From assembly GCA_000378025.1 (NCBI GenBank), contig KB899087.1, positions 4,858,001 through 4,922,000 on the forward strand: DNA of 64,000 nt, given 5' to 3'. This document shows, one piece after another, positions 45,044 through 53,212 of the stretch. The notes beneath the pieces were generated by a model. It worked only from the letters and a program-made list of their open reading frames with translations, was not told the DNA's origin and did no database searches. Every line of letters starts with the position of its first letter. Within the stretch, counting starts at the first letter, position 1. This DNA comes from Xanthobacteraceae bacterium 501b (lineage in GTDB: Bacteria; Pseudomonadota; Alphaproteobacteria; Rhizobiales; Xanthobacteraceae). The translations under genes and the position numbers were made by a program.

Positions 45044-46435
45044 ATGAGCACTACCCGCATCGAAACCGACACGTTCGGGCCCATCGAGGTGGAGAGCGAC
45101 AAATACTGGGGCGCGCAGGCGCAACGCTCGCTCGGCAATTTCAAGATCGGCTGGGAAAAGCAGCCCCTGCCAGTGGTGCGGGCGCTCGGGATCGTCAAGC
45201 GGGCAGCGGCAGAGACCAATCGCGATCTCGGCCATCTCGACACCGCACTCGCCGACGCCATCATCACGGCGGCGCAGGAGGTGATCGACGGCAAGCTCGA
45301 CGCGCATTTCCCGCTGGCGGTCTGGCAGACCGGCTCGGGCACACAGTCGAACATGAACGCCAATGAGGTGATCTCGAACCGGGCGATCGAGATGCTCGGC
45401 GGCACGCTCGGCTCCAAGAAGCCGGTGCACCCGAACGACCACGTCAATATGAGCCAGTCGTCCAACGACACCTATCCGACGGCGATGCATGTCGCCGCCG
45501 CCGAGGAGATCGCCCACCGGCTGCTTCCGGCGCTCGCCAAGCTGCGGGATGCGCTGGGCGAGAAGTCTGCCCAGTGGCAGCACATTATCAAGATCGGCCG
45601 CACCCATACCCAGGACGCCACGCCGCTGACGCTTGGACAGGAGTTCTCCGGCTATACCCATCAGGTTGCAACCGGCATCGAGCGGGTTGAGCAGACCCTG
45701 CCGCGGCTGATGGAACTGGCGCAGGGCGGCACGGCGGTCGGCACCGGGCTCAATGCACCTATCGGCTTCGCCGAAAAGGTGGCCGAGCGCATCGCCGTCA
45801 TCACCGGCCTTCCGTTCACCTCGGCGCCGAACAAGTTCGAGGCGCTTGCCGCTCATGACGCGATGGTGTTTTCGCATGGCGCAATCAACACGGTGGCGAT
45901 GTCGCTGTTCAAGATCGCCAATGACATTCGCTTTCTTGGCTCCGGCCCCCGATCGGGCCTTGGGGAACTGTCGCTGCCGGAAAACGAGCCGGGCTCCTCG
46001 ATCATGCCGGGCAAGGTGAACCCGACGCAGTGCGAGGCGCTCACCCAGGTGTGCGTGCAGGTGTTCGGCAACAATGCCGCCCTCGGCTTCGCCGGCAGCC
46101 AGGGCCATTTCGAGCTGAACGTCTACAACCCCGTTATGGCCTATAATTTCCTGCAGTCGGTGCGCCTGCTCGCTGATGCGGCGGTCAGCTTCACCGACAA
46201 TTGCGTCGTCGGCATCGTGCCGCGCGAAGACAATATCAAGGCGGCGCTGGAGCGCTCGCTTATGCTGGTGACGGCGCTGGCGCCAAAGATCGGCTACGAC
46301 AATGCCGCCAAGATCGCCAAGACTGCGCATAAGAACGGCACCACGCTGCGCCAGGAAGCGGTCGGTGGGGGCTATGTTACCGATGAGGAGTTCGACGCTG
46401 TTGTGCGGCCGGAGAAGATGATATCTCCCGGTTAA
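45044..46435 (+). CDS. fumC: Class II fumarate hydratase FumC
   Basis: An iron-independent fumarase that hydrates fumarate to malate in the TCA cycle. It is 463 residues, the usual length. The superfamily signature [11 protein letters not shown] sits near 318-328, with upstream catalytic segments [12 protein letters not shown] (near 98-109), [21 protein letters not shown] (B-site region, near 129) and [16 protein letters not shown] (near 185). The upstream region has the weak Shine-Dalgarno AAAGG. The Spy-like gene follows 132 bp downstream, after an AT-rich spacer. Confidence 0.97.
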   Translation: MSTTRIETDTFGPIEVESDKYWGAQAQRSLGNFKIGWEKQPLPVVRALGIVKRAAAETNRDLGHLDTALADAIITAAQEVIDGKLDAHFPLAVWQTGSGTQSNMNANEVISNRAIEMLGGTLGSKKPVHPNDHVNMSQSSNDTYPTAMHVAAAEEIAHRLLPALAKLRDALGEKSAQWQHIIKIGRTHTQDATPLTLGQEFSGYTHQVATGIERVEQTLPRLMELAQGGTAVGTGLNAPIGFAEKVAERIAVITGLPFTSAPNKFEALAAHDAMVFSHGAINTVAMSLFKIANDIRFLGSGPRSGLGELSLPENEPGSSIMPGKVNPTQCEALTQVCVQVFGNNAALGFAGSQGHFELNVYNPVMAYNFLQSVRLLADAAVSFTDNCVVGIVPREDNIKAALERSLMLVTALAPKIGYDNAAKIAKTAHKNGTTLRQEAVGGGYVTDEEFDAVVRPEKMISPG

Positions 46436-46567
46436 TATATATTCATGAATCTGAACGCTCATTCATCTTCGTTTCTGAAGGTAATCGAGGTTCATTACCG
46501 AAGTTTCATTTGAATCTTTCGGCGCCATAACCCAGCATCGGCCTCACCTTCACAGGAGATGAGGCCG
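46436..46567. promoter_or_regulatory. AT-rich control region of the Spy-like gene
   Basis: The stretch 46430-46530 is strikingly AT-rich for this genome. It contains a perfect palindrome ATTCATGAAT at 46441-46450 and an inverted repeat GGTAAT-N8-ATTACC at 46480-46499. These may be binding sites for an envelope-stress regulator of the Spy-like gene; no consensus is identifiable. A Shine-Dalgarno AGGAG ends 9 nt before ATG 46568. Confidence 0.5.
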
Positions 46568-47188
46568 ATGAAACGTACGATCATTGCTGCAACTGCCGCT
46601 GCCCTTCTCGCCGGTGTGACTTTCGGCGTCGCGGCGCCGAAGCCGGGTAGCCCCGACCACCCGCGCCCGAGCGTCGAGCAGATGGCCGAATTCGCCAGCG
46701 CCATGAGCGACGCCCGCATCGCCGCCCTGAAGGCTGGGCTGCGGCTGACCGCCGAGCAGGAGAAGCTGTGGCCGGCGGTGGAGACCGCGCTGCAGGAGTC
46801 CGCCAAGGGGCGGATGGAAAATCGCGCGGAGCGTCGCGCCGAACGCGCGGACATGCCCAAGGGCGAGCGCCCTGACGTGATCGAACGCCTGCGCGCGCAG
46901 GCCGATGGCATGGTGGAGCGCGGCCAGATGATGAAGAAGGTCGCCGACGCGGCCGCCCCGCTTTATGACAGCCTCGACGGATCGCAGCAGCGCCGCTTTG
47001 CCATCCTGTTCAAGCAGATAGAGCATCCGCGCATGGCCGACGGCCGCGACGGCAAGGGCCACGGCCCGCATCGCGCCGGCCCCGGCAAGCACGGTCACGA
47101 CGGCCCGATGCACCACCGCATGCCGCCCGGCCCGATGGACGATGGCCCGGATGGGCCGGAGGCCGGTCCGGACGCCGAGCCGCTCTGA
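46568..47188 (+). CDS. Spy/CpxP-like LTxxQ-motif periplasmic protein
   Basis: A 206-residue protein of the LTxxQ (Spy/CpxP) class. A signal peptide (about 1-23, IIAATAAALLAGVTFGVA) leads to a helical core with LRLTAEQEKLW near 58-68 and a second LDGSQQRRF near 137-145. Spy-type proteins are periplasmic ATP-independent chaperones induced by envelope stress. The C-terminal about 60 residues are His/Gly/Pro/Asp-rich (HGPHRAGPGKHGHDGP), which might bind divalent metals. ATG 46568 has AGGAG at 46554-46558, right spacing; ATG 46559 is directly on top of that site and is rejected. Confidence 0.82.
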   Translation: MKRTIIAATAAALLAGVTFGVAAPKPGSPDHPRPSVEQMAEFASAMSDARIAALKAGLRLTAEQEKLWPAVETALQESAKGRMENRAERRAERADMPKGERPDVIERLRAQADGMVERGQMMKKVADAAAPLYDSLDGSQQRRFAILFKQIEHPRMADGRDGKGHGPHRAGPGKHGHDGPMHHRMPPGPMDDGPDGPEAGPDAEPL

Positions 47189-47230
47189 ACGGCGGCAACG
47201 GCAGCCACCGCTCGCTCCTCCAACGCATCA

Positions 47231-47261
47231 GCCGCCGGCGTCTCGCCGGCGGCATTTTCTT
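47231..47261 (+). terminator. Terminator after the Spy-like gene
   Basis: GCCGCCGGC (47231-47239) pairs perfectly with GCCGGCGGC (47245-47253), loop 5 nt, followed by ATTTTCTT. A typical rho-independent terminator. Confidence 0.88.
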
Positions 47262-47310
47262 GAGTGCCTTTCCTGGGGACGCTGTTGAGCACGGCGTCGG
47301 TGCAGGCTTG

Positions 47311-47790
47311 TCAGTCCGCGGCAAGCCTCTCGAGAGCTTCGCCGCTCACGCGCTGCATGGTCCAGGCGTCGAGCGGCACGGCACCGACCGAGCGGTAGAA
47401 GCGGATCGCCGGCGCGTTCCAATCCAGAACGTTCCACTCGAAGCGACCAAGCTTCTCCTCCACGCAGCGCCGTGCCAGAAGCTGCATCAGCGCCTTCGCG
47501 ATGCCGCGCCCGCGAAATTCCGGGCGCACGAAAATGTCTTCCAGGAAGATGCCCTGCCGGCCGCGAAAGGTGGAGAAGGTGTAGTACCAGAGCGCGAAAC
47601 CGGCCGGCGCGCCCTCCCACTCGGCAATGTCGCAGAACACGCGCGGGCTCGGCCCGAAGAGGTCGCGGGCGAAATCCTCGGCGGTCGCCTCCACCTCATG
47701 CAGCAGCTTCTCGTACTCGGCGAGCTCGCGCACGAAGGCGAGGATCAGCGCGGTGTCATCCCGCTCGGCGGGGCGCAGGGTGAGGGCCAT
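47311..47790 (-). CDS. GNAT-family N-acetyltransferase
   Basis: A 159-residue GNAT acetyltransferase. The acetyl-CoA loop is FRGRGIAKALM near 90-100, after LEDIFVRPEFRG, and the N-terminal segment LRPAERDDTALILAFVRELAEYEKL is typical of the diamine/spermidine acetyltransferase-like subgroup, so a small amine is a possible acceptor. Start ATG 47790 shares one base with the thyA stop (TGATG), so it is translationally coupled with thyA; a GTG at 47793 in frame is less likely. The acceptor substrate is not evident. Confidence 0.85.
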   Translation of the reverse strand: MALTLRPAERDDTALILAFVRELAEYEKLLHEVEATAEDFARDLFGPSPRVFCDIAEWEGAPAGFALWYYTFSTFRGRQGIFLEDIFVRPEFRGRGIAKALMQLLARRCVEEKLGRFEWNVLDWNAPAIRFYRSVGAVPLDAWTMQRVSGEALERLAAD

Positions 47791-48584
47791 CACACCGCAA
47801 CCTTCGCCTTGATGGCCGGGTGGGGGTCATAGCCTTCGACGGCGATGTCCTCGAAGCGGAAGGCGAAGAGGTCGTGCACGTCAGGATTCAACTGCAGCCG
47901 CGGCAGGGCGCGGGGGGCGCGGGAGAGCTGCTCGTGCACCTGGTCGATGTGGTTGAGATAGATGTGAGCGTCGCCGAACGTGTGAACGAAGTCACCCGCT
48001 TTCAGCCCCGTCACCTGCGCCACCATGTGGGTGAGGAGGGCGTAGGAGGCGATGTTGAACGGCACGCCGAGGAAGATGTCGGCCGAGCGCTGGTAGAGCT
48101 GACAGGAGAGCCGCCCGTCCTGCACATAGAACTGGAACAGGCAGTGGCAGGGCGGCAGTGCCATGTCAGGCACGTCGGCCGGGTTCCAGGCCGAGACGAT
48201 CAGGCGGCGCGAATCGGGATTGCGGCGGATGTCGGCGACAACCTGCGCGATCTGGTCGATCACCCCGCCCTGCCCATCCGGCCAAGAGCGCCACTGATGG
48301 CCATAGACGGGCCCGAGGTCGCCATTGGCGTCGGCCCATTCGTCCCAGATCGAAACGCCGTTTTCTTTGAGATAGGCGATGTTGGTATCGCCCGCGAGGA
48401 ACCACAGCAATTCGTGGATGATGGAGCGCAGGTGCAGCTTCTTCGTGGTGACCAGCGGAAAGCCCTCGCCAAGGTCGAAGCGCATCTGGTGGCCGAACAC
48501 CGACAGCGTGCCGGTGCCGGTCCGGTCGTCCTTGCGTGTGCCCTCGCGTAGCACCCGCTCCAGAAGCTCGTGATAGTTCCGCAT
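47790..48584 (-). CDS. thyA: Thymidylate synthase ThyA
   Basis: ThyA makes dTMP from dUMP with methylene-tetrahydrofolate. It has 264 residues, exactly the E. coli length. The catalytic Cys146 sits in [12 protein letters not shown] and other conserved blocks are [14 protein letters not shown] near 25, the [20 protein letters not shown] segment near 80-99, and [15 protein letters not shown] near 165-180. The frame opens upstream to 48686, but [12 protein letters not shown] (ATG 48584) matches the family's start. Its folate partner enzyme gene folA lies about 3 kb away on the other strand. Confidence 0.97.
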   Translation of the reverse strand: MRNYHELLERVLREGTRKDDRTGTGTLSVFGHQMRFDLGEGFPLVTTKKLHLRSIIHELLWFLAGDTNIAYLKENGVSIWDEWADANGDLGPVYGHQWRSWPDGQGGVIDQIAQVVADIRRNPDSRRLIVSAWNPADVPDMALPPCHCLFQFYVQDGRLSCQLYQRSADIFLGVPFNIASYALLTHMVAQVTGLKAGDFVHTFGDAHIYLNHIDQVHEQLSRAPRALPRLQLNPDVHDLFAFRFEDIAVEGYDPHPAIKAKVAV

Positions 48585-48767
48585 GCCTGTGGTTCCCAAG
48601 GCGTTTATGCCCACGACATATAGCATACGCCGCCGCCGGCACACCCGCCTGGCAACCTTTCGGCCCAGCGTCTCCAGCAAGCCCATGCGCCGGCCGGGGC
48701 GCTAACGGGGAACATTCCCGGCAGGCTCGACTTGTCCCGACGCGACCAAAGTCTGAGGGAGAAAGCC

Positions 48768-49085
48768 GTGACCAAAAGCACCGACGCGCTTAACACCGAT
48801 CTACACCGCCTGCGCATGCACCTGAACCTGCTGGAAAAGGATGCGACGCACCCGCTCGACTTCACGGTGGAGCACGCTCATACGGCGCCGGCGCTTGTAC
48901 TGCGCGAGGGCCAGGCCCTGCGAAGCGCCCATTCCGACGTGCGGCTCGATTACGAGATGATGCGCCAGATCTTCATGGAAACATTGCGCGCGGAGATTGC
49001 CGCGCAGGAGGAAAAGCTGCTCGGCACCAATGGCGGCAACCGGCCGATCGAGCATTTGCAATATGGCGACCAGACCGAGGCATAG
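48768..49085 (+). CDS. Uncharacterised small protein upstream of ssrA
   Basis: A 105-residue protein I do not recognise. It is rich in His, Leu and Glu, likely helical in the first third (LNTDLHRLRMHLNLLEKDAT) and in the segment YEMMRQIFMETLRAEIAAQEEKLL near 65-88; there is no signal peptide or transmembrane segment. The GTG start at 48768 has GGGAGAAAG upstream; the frame is open to 48732. Base composition resembles the neighbours. It sits directly before the tmRNA gene on the same strand, about 70 bp from its likely transcript start, so a role near trans-translation is conceivable but unsupported by homology. Confidence 0.65.
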   Translation: MTKSTDALNTDLHRLRMHLNLLEKDATHPLDFTVEHAHTAPALVLREGQALRSAHSDVRLDYEMMRQIFMETLRAEIAAQEEKLLGTNGGNRPIEHLQYGDQTEA

Positions 49086-49099
49086 GCTTCAAGGGGATA

Positions 49100-49128
49100 G
49101 GAAGGGGGAGTTGCGCGTGCCCCCTTCC
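49100..49128 (+). terminator. Strong hairpin between the small gene and ssrA
   Basis: GGAAGGGGG (49100-49108) and CCCCCTTCC (49120-49128) form a perfect 9-bp stem with an 11-nt loop. There is no T-run. It could terminate the small upstream gene or be part of the leader of the permuted tmRNA transcript. Confidence 0.5.
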
Positions 49129-49154
49129 AACCGGACGGGCAAACCCCTATATTC

Positions 49155-49470
49155 GATTTGCCGGCGCAAGCCGGATATGGCGATAAACGGACATCGGAAT
49201 AAACTCTTCGGACCCGGGGGCAGTACCCGGCGCCTCCACCGGAACCCATCGAAGGGTGGGCTGCGGCGGGGGCGAAACAGGATCGACGAGAGCGTAAAGG
49301 GTCTTCTTTCGCCCGGCATGGTACCGCCGTCATCGGACCAAACATATAGTTGCCAACGACAACTATGCTCCGGTTGCTCAGGCCGCGTGAGCGGTTTGAT
49401 CTACGGAAAATAAGTCCAAGCGGGTAGCACCGTGAGGCGGGGTTCGCAGGCACCTGGCAACAGAAGCCTG
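49155..49470 (+). ncRNA. ssrA: Permuted two-piece tmRNA (alphaproteobacterial ssrA)
   Basis: tmRNA rescues stalled ribosomes and tags the nascent peptide. The gene is circularly permuted as in alphaproteobacteria: the acceptor part comes first, with the T-arm-like GGGGGCAGTACCC (49216-49228) and acceptor strand CGCCTCC (49231-49237), then a processed spacer (about 49241-49267), then the coding part starting GGGGGCGAAACAGGATCGAC at 49268. The acceptor strands pair in 7 bp with G3-U wobble, the alanine identity element. The tag codons, 49352-49387, read ANDNYAPVAQAA and end in TGA at 49388. Helix 5 (GCTCA/TGAGC) follows. The end points are approximate; TATATT at 49149-49154 may be the -10 box. 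Confidence 0.93.
49352..49390 (+). other. tmRNA tag reading frame
   Basis: Twelve sense codons from the resume codon GCC to GCG, then TGA, encode ANDNYAPVAQAA. The N-terminal ANDNY is the SspB-binding part and the final AA is the ClpX-binding part by analogy with known alphaproteobacterial tags. An additional Ala from the charged tmRNA precedes it in the tagged protein. Confidence 0.93.
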
Positions 49471-49526
49471 CACTTCATTCTCACTACCTACTGGCCGTCG
49501 GGGCGGAAATCGGGTTCATTGCCGGC

Positions 49527-50354
49527 ATGAGCGTCGATCTGATCCGATATGACCTGCTGGTGCAGGATGCGTTGCGCGGCGTCGTTGGCCGCGTCCTTAC
49601 CGATGTGGCCCGTGACGGCCTCCCCGGGGAACACCATCTCTACCTGGCCTTCGATACCTGCGCGCCCGGCGTGCGGATTTCGCCGCGCCTGAAGGAGCGT
49701 TACCCCGAAGAAATGACCATCGTGCTCCAGCACCAGTTCTGGGACCTCATCGTCACCGACCAGTTCTTCGAGGTTGGCCTTTCCTTCAACGGCATTCCCG
49801 AGCGCCTGCACGTTCCCTATGCGGCGCTGAAGGGCTTCTTCGACCCTTCTGTCAAATTCGGGCTGCAGTTCGAATCAGTGGAAGACGAAGACGACGCTGA
49901 CGCCGAAGACGATGGCTCGGAGGCGCCCACCGCCGTGCCGACGCCGATCGGCGAGAGCCGGCCGACCTCGGTTCCCTCCACCCGCGCGCCCACGCGCCTG
50001 GCCGAAGTGCCGCCTAAGCCGGCGCCGACGGAGGCTGTGGCTTCCCGGTCCATCGGGTCGAAGCCCGCCGCGCCGAAGCCTGCCGCGCCGGTCGCTGTAC
50101 CGGATGCCAAGGCTGCGCCGAAGCAGCCCGGCGCCGCGCGTGCGCCTGCCGTCGATGCTGCGAGCTCCGAGGACGCTTCGCGCCCGTCCGCCGGCGACGA
50201 GGCCCCCGGCAAGACGGCTCCCGACAGCAAGGTTGCCGACAGCAAGGCATCGGATGCCAAGAGCGCTGAGAAGTCGGTGGATGGCGACGAGCCGACCGAT
50301 GGCGGCTCGGGCGGCGCCCAGGTCGTACGGCTCGATGCGTTTCGCAAGAAATAA
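49527..50354 (+). CDS. sspB: ClpXP adaptor SspB (alpha type)
   Basis: A 275-residue SspB-alpha protein. SspB binds ssrA-tagged proteins and hands them to ClpXP. The folded substrate-binding domain occupies about 1-120 (LIRYDLLVQDALRGVVGRVL, ... LHVPYAALKGFFDPSVKFGLQF). A long Ala/Pro/Lys-rich linker (about 125-260) leads to a short conserved tail, VVRLDAFRKK, matching the ClpX-docking peptide. It starts about 57 bp after the tmRNA region on the same strand, so the adaptor sits immediately next to the RNA that encodes its ligand. Confidence 0.95.
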   Translation: MSVDLIRYDLLVQDALRGVVGRVLTDVARDGLPGEHHLYLAFDTCAPGVRISPRLKERYPEEMTIVLQHQFWDLIVTDQFFEVGLSFNGIPERLHVPYAALKGFFDPSVKFGLQFESVEDEDDADAEDDGSEAPTAVPTPIGESRPTSVPSTRAPTRLAEVPPKPAPTEAVASRSIGSKPAAPKPAAPVAVPDAKAAPKQPGAARAPAVDAASSEDASRPSAGDEAPGKTAPDSKVADSKASDAKSAEKSVDGDEPTDGGSGGAQVVRLDAFRKK

Positions 50355-50417
50355 CCGCGCGCAGGCGCTGAGCCGTGGGTGCCCGGTTTCGCCAGATAGC
50401 TCCTGCCAAAGCCGGAC

Positions 50418-51722
50418 GTGAACGTGGCCGCACAGCATGATGTGATCGTCGTCGGCGCTGGCGCCGCAGGCCTTGCGGCAGGGGCGCGGTTGAAACAGGC
50501 CGGAATCGATGTGCGCGTGGTGGAAGCGGCGGCCCGGACCGGCGGGCGGGCCTTCACCGACACAGCGACCTTCGGAATCGCCTGGGACCGGGGCTGCCAC
50601 TGGCTGCATTCCGCCTCGGTGAACCCGTTGCGGGCGGCGGCGGACGAACTGGGCCTCGCCTATCTCGCCCGCGGCAACCGCAAGGCCCGCACCACTCATC
50701 TCGGCGATCGCTGGGCCGATGAGGTGGAGTGTGAGGCCAGTTGGAACGACATTCAGGCCAGTTACGCCGCCATCCACAAGGCTGGCGAGGACGGGCGCGA
50801 CATCGCCGCGAGCGAAGTGCTGACCGAGGCCGTCCTGTCTCCGCCGTGGGCGCGGCTGGCGCGGCACTGGCTGACCCTGCTCTCCGCCGCCGAGCCGGAG
50901 CGTCTGTCCACCCTCGACTATGCCGCCTATTCAGATACGGGCGAGAACTACCCGGTCGAGAAGGGCTATGGCGCGCTGGTGCAGGCGCTCGCGGCGCGGG
51001 AGGCGCCGGAGCTCGACATCGTCACCGGCTGCGCGGTTTCCACCGTCGACTGGTCCGGAGAGGGGGTGACGCTCGCCACCTCGCGCGGCACGCTTACCGC
51101 CCGGCTCGCCATTGTCGCCGTGCCGACTTCGGTGATCGCGCGTGGAGGCCTTGCCTTTGCACCCTTGCTGCCGCCTGATCTCGCCGAGGCGTTCGAGGCG
51201 CTGCCGCTCGGGGCGGCGGAGAAGGTCGCCTTCCTGTTCGATCGCGACGTGTTCGGCGTCGAGCCCACCAGCTATATCGACACGCTGGACCTCCGCGACC
51301 CCGCCCGCAAGCCGGTGAATTTCACCCTCAACCCGTTCGGCCAACCCATGGCGATCGCCCAGCTCGGCGGCGCCAACGCCGCAGCACTGGTGCAGGCCGG
51401 GCCGGCGGCGATGCGCGATTTTGCTCTTGCCGCGCTGACGGACGCCTTCGGCGCCGGGATCGAGACACATATCGTCGGGGTCGCCACAACCGGCTGGGTG
51501 GCCGATCCGCTAATCGGCGGCGGCTATAGCTGCGCGCTGCCGGGCCTCGCCCATATGCGCGCGCGGCTGACGCAGACGCTTACCCGGCCGCTGGGCGACC
51601 GGGTGCTGTTCGCCGGCGAGGCCTCCTCGCCGCACGCCTATTCCACCGCCCATGGTGCGCACCAGACCGGCCTCACCGCGGCGGACACCGCGCTGGCGCT
51701 GCTGCGCGGGAGGTCCGCATGA
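50418..51722 (+). CDS. FAD-dependent amine oxidase family protein
   Basis: A 434-residue flavoprotein of the monoamine oxidase-like class. The dinucleotide motif VIVVGAGAAGLAAG is at 9-22 and the FAD contact VVEAAARTGGRAFTD at 34-48. The C-terminal FAGEASSPHAYSTAHGAHQTG near 395-415 is the conserved flavin-contact block of the amine oxidase family. The substrate cannot be inferred; polyamines or carotenoid-like compounds are handled by relatives. The start is a GTG (50418). Its stop overlaps folA by 4 bp (ATGA), so the two are coupled. Confidence 0.86.
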   Translation: MNVAAQHDVIVVGAGAAGLAAGARLKQAGIDVRVVEAAARTGGRAFTDTATFGIAWDRGCHWLHSASVNPLRAAADELGLAYLARGNRKARTTHLGDRWADEVECEASWNDIQASYAAIHKAGEDGRDIAASEVLTEAVLSPPWARLARHWLTLLSAAEPERLSTLDYAAYSDTGENYPVEKGYGALVQALAAREAPELDIVTGCAVSTVDWSGEGVTLATSRGTLTARLAIVAVPTSVIARGGLAFAPLLPPDLAEAFEALPLGAAEKVAFLFDRDVFGVEPTSYIDTLDLRDPARKPVNFTLNPFGQPMAIAQLGGANAAALVQAGPAAMRDFALAALTDAFGAGIETHIVGVATTGWVADPLIGGGYSCALPGLAHMRARLTQTLTRPLGDRVLFAGEASSPHAYSTAHGAHQTGLTAADTALALLRGRSA

Positions 51723-52228
51723 CCGTGCTTACCCTCGTCGCCGCCGTTGCGGAGAACGGCATTATCGGGCGCGGCGACGCGCTGCCCTGGCACATCTCCG
51801 GCGATCTTAAGCGCTTTCGGGCGATCACCTGGGGCAAGCCGATCCTGATGGGGCGGCGCACTTTCGAATCGATCGGCCGGCCGCTGCCGGGGCGCACCAG
51901 CCTCGTCATCACCCGCGACACCGGCTTCCGGCCGCCGGAGGGCGTGCTGGTGGTGTCCTCGCTCGGCGCGGCGCTGGAGCGCGGGGCGCAGGAGGCTGAA
52001 AAGCTCGGCGTCGACGAGATGGCGGTGGTGGGCGGCGCGCAGATCTACGCGCAGGCCTTTCCGCATGCCACGCGGCTGCGCCTGACCGAGGTGCATGGGC
52101 GGCCGGAGGGCGACGTGCATTTCCCAGCCTTCGCCCGCGAGGCGTGGCGGGAGGTCGGCCGCGAAGGGCCGATAAAGGGCGAGAAGGACGAGTTCGCCTT
52201 CAGCTTCGTGGATTACGAGCGGGCCTGA
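51719..52228 (+). CDS. folA: Dihydrofolate reductase FolA
   Basis: FolA reduces dihydrofolate with NADPH, restoring the folate used by ThyA. It has 169 residues with the hallmark segments VAAVAENGIIGRGDALPWHISGD (residues about 6-28), the acidic catalytic position around Asp28 (DLKRFR), the NADPH-binding LMGRRTFESIGRPLPGR (43-59) and the late GGAQIYAQAF. It is translationally coupled with the amine oxidase gene and is followed by a tandem inverted-repeat region, then the converging TPR gene. Confidence 0.96.
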   Translation: MTVLTLVAAVAENGIIGRGDALPWHISGDLKRFRAITWGKPILMGRRTFESIGRPLPGRTSLVITRDTGFRPPEGVLVVSSLGAALERGAQEAEKLGVDEMAVVGGAQIYAQAFPHATRLRLTEVHGRPEGDVHFPAFAREAWREVGREGPIKGEKDEFAFSFVDYERA

Positions 52229-52252
52229 GCGGCGACGCCCTCGTCATCCCTT

Positions 52253-52351
52253 AGATCGGTCGGCCCTCGACCTTGCGAACGGCCGATCTCAGATCGGTCG
52301 GCCCTCGACCTTGCGAACGGCCGATCTCAGATCGGCCGGCCCTCGACCTTG
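52253..52351. repeat. Tandem 38-bp hairpin repeats at folA/TPR gene junction
   Basis: Two identical 38-bp units (52253-52290, 52291-52328) are followed by a partial third unit (52329-52351, one mismatch), which is the 3' coding end of the TPR gene. Each unit contains AGATCGG...GGCCGATCT, which can fold back on itself. The arrangement looks like tandem duplication of the 3' end of that gene and may serve as terminator between the converging genes. Confidence 0.88.
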
Positions 52352-52983
52352 ATCGAAAGTTCCTCCTCCAGATCCTCGATCTCGTCGAGATGGGGATAGA
52401 GCGCGAGGGCATGGCGCGCTGCTTCAAGCGAGCGCTTCTCGTCGCCGATTTCCTTGCAGATGATGGCGATGCCCGCCCAGGCGCCGTAATGGCGCGGCTC
52501 GCGGGTGACGACCTGGCGCAGGTCGATCAGCGCATTGGAGAAATCCTGCCGCAGGAAGAAGACGGTGGCGCGCTTGTTCCACGCTTCCAGATAGTCGGGC
52601 TCGATCGCCAGCAGGCCGTCCAGCAGTTCCACCGCAAGATCGAACTTCTTCGCCTGAGTCGCCTGGGAGGCGCGCGCCATCAACAGGTCCGCCGTGTCGC
52701 TGCCCGAGGGGGTGAGAGCGACGTCGATGCGTGCGGCGATTTCCTTGGCCGATTCCTTGTCCGGTGCCGCCTTGAGTGCAGCAAACAGCGCATCGAGGCG
52801 CTTGCCGCGGTCAGGTTCCGCCGGCTTTGCCACTGCGGAGGGATTTGCCGCCTCGGAAGACTTGGCCGCCTCGGCAGGCGGAGCAGCCTCCACCCGCTCC
52901 GCAGCACCGGGAGGGGAGGTGGTCTGGGCCATGGCGCCGAGTGGCGCGGCGGTAAGGATCAAGGCAGCAAAAAGGGCGCGCAT
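52327..52983 (-). CDS. TPR-repeat secreted protein
   Basis: A 218-residue protein with an N-terminal signal peptide (about 1-19, LFAALILTAAPLGAMA), an Ala/Pro/Glu-rich linker to about 57, and three helix-turn-helix TPR-like repeats (about 95-205; e.g. AVELLDGLLAIEPDYLEAWNKRA and ALIDLRQVVTREPRHYGAWAGIA). It is probably a periplasmic protein-protein interaction module of unknown partner. Its last seven residues, KVEGRPI, and the stop lie inside the third copy of the 38-bp repeat. Confidence 0.82.
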   Translation of the reverse strand: MRALFAALILTAAPLGAMAQTTSPPGAAERVEAAPPAEAAKSSEAANPSAVAKPAEPDRGKRLDALFAALKAAPDKESAKEIAARIDVALTPSGSDTADLLMARASQATQAKKFDLAVELLDGLLAIEPDYLEAWNKRATVFFLRQDFSNALIDLRQVVTREPRHYGAWAGIAIICKEIGDEKRSLEAARHALALYPHLDEIEDLEEELSIKVEGRPI

Positions 52984-53086
52984 TTCTCCATGTTAGGAGT
53001 CACGGCGCCCTTGAGCAATATTCACCGGCCGATGTCCGCGAAATCGTGAACGCGGCTGAACGGCCGTAAGGCTCAGCGAACTTCGA

Positions 53087-53212
53087 TCAGCCCTGGCGGG
53101 CCTTGAAGCGCTTCTGAGTCTTGTTGATGATGTAAACGCGGCCCTTGCGGCGCACCAGACGGTTGTCGCGGTGACGGCCGAGCAGCGACTTGAGCGAGTT
53201 ACGGATCTTCAT
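53087..53212 (-). CDS. rpmJ: 50S ribosomal protein L36, zinc-free form
   Basis: L36 is the smallest large-subunit protein. This 41-residue form has the usual basic sequence ([41 protein letters not shown]) with no Cys, so it is the zinc-independent (C-minus) type. Most bacteria that have both types express this form under zinc limitation; alphaproteobacteria commonly carry only this one. The frame is open upstream to 53329, but ATG 53212 matches the conserved start. A gap of 103 bp separates it from the TPR gene. Confidence 0.95.
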   Translation of the reverse strand: MKIRNSLKSLLGRHRDNRLVRRKGRVYIINKTQKRFKARQG

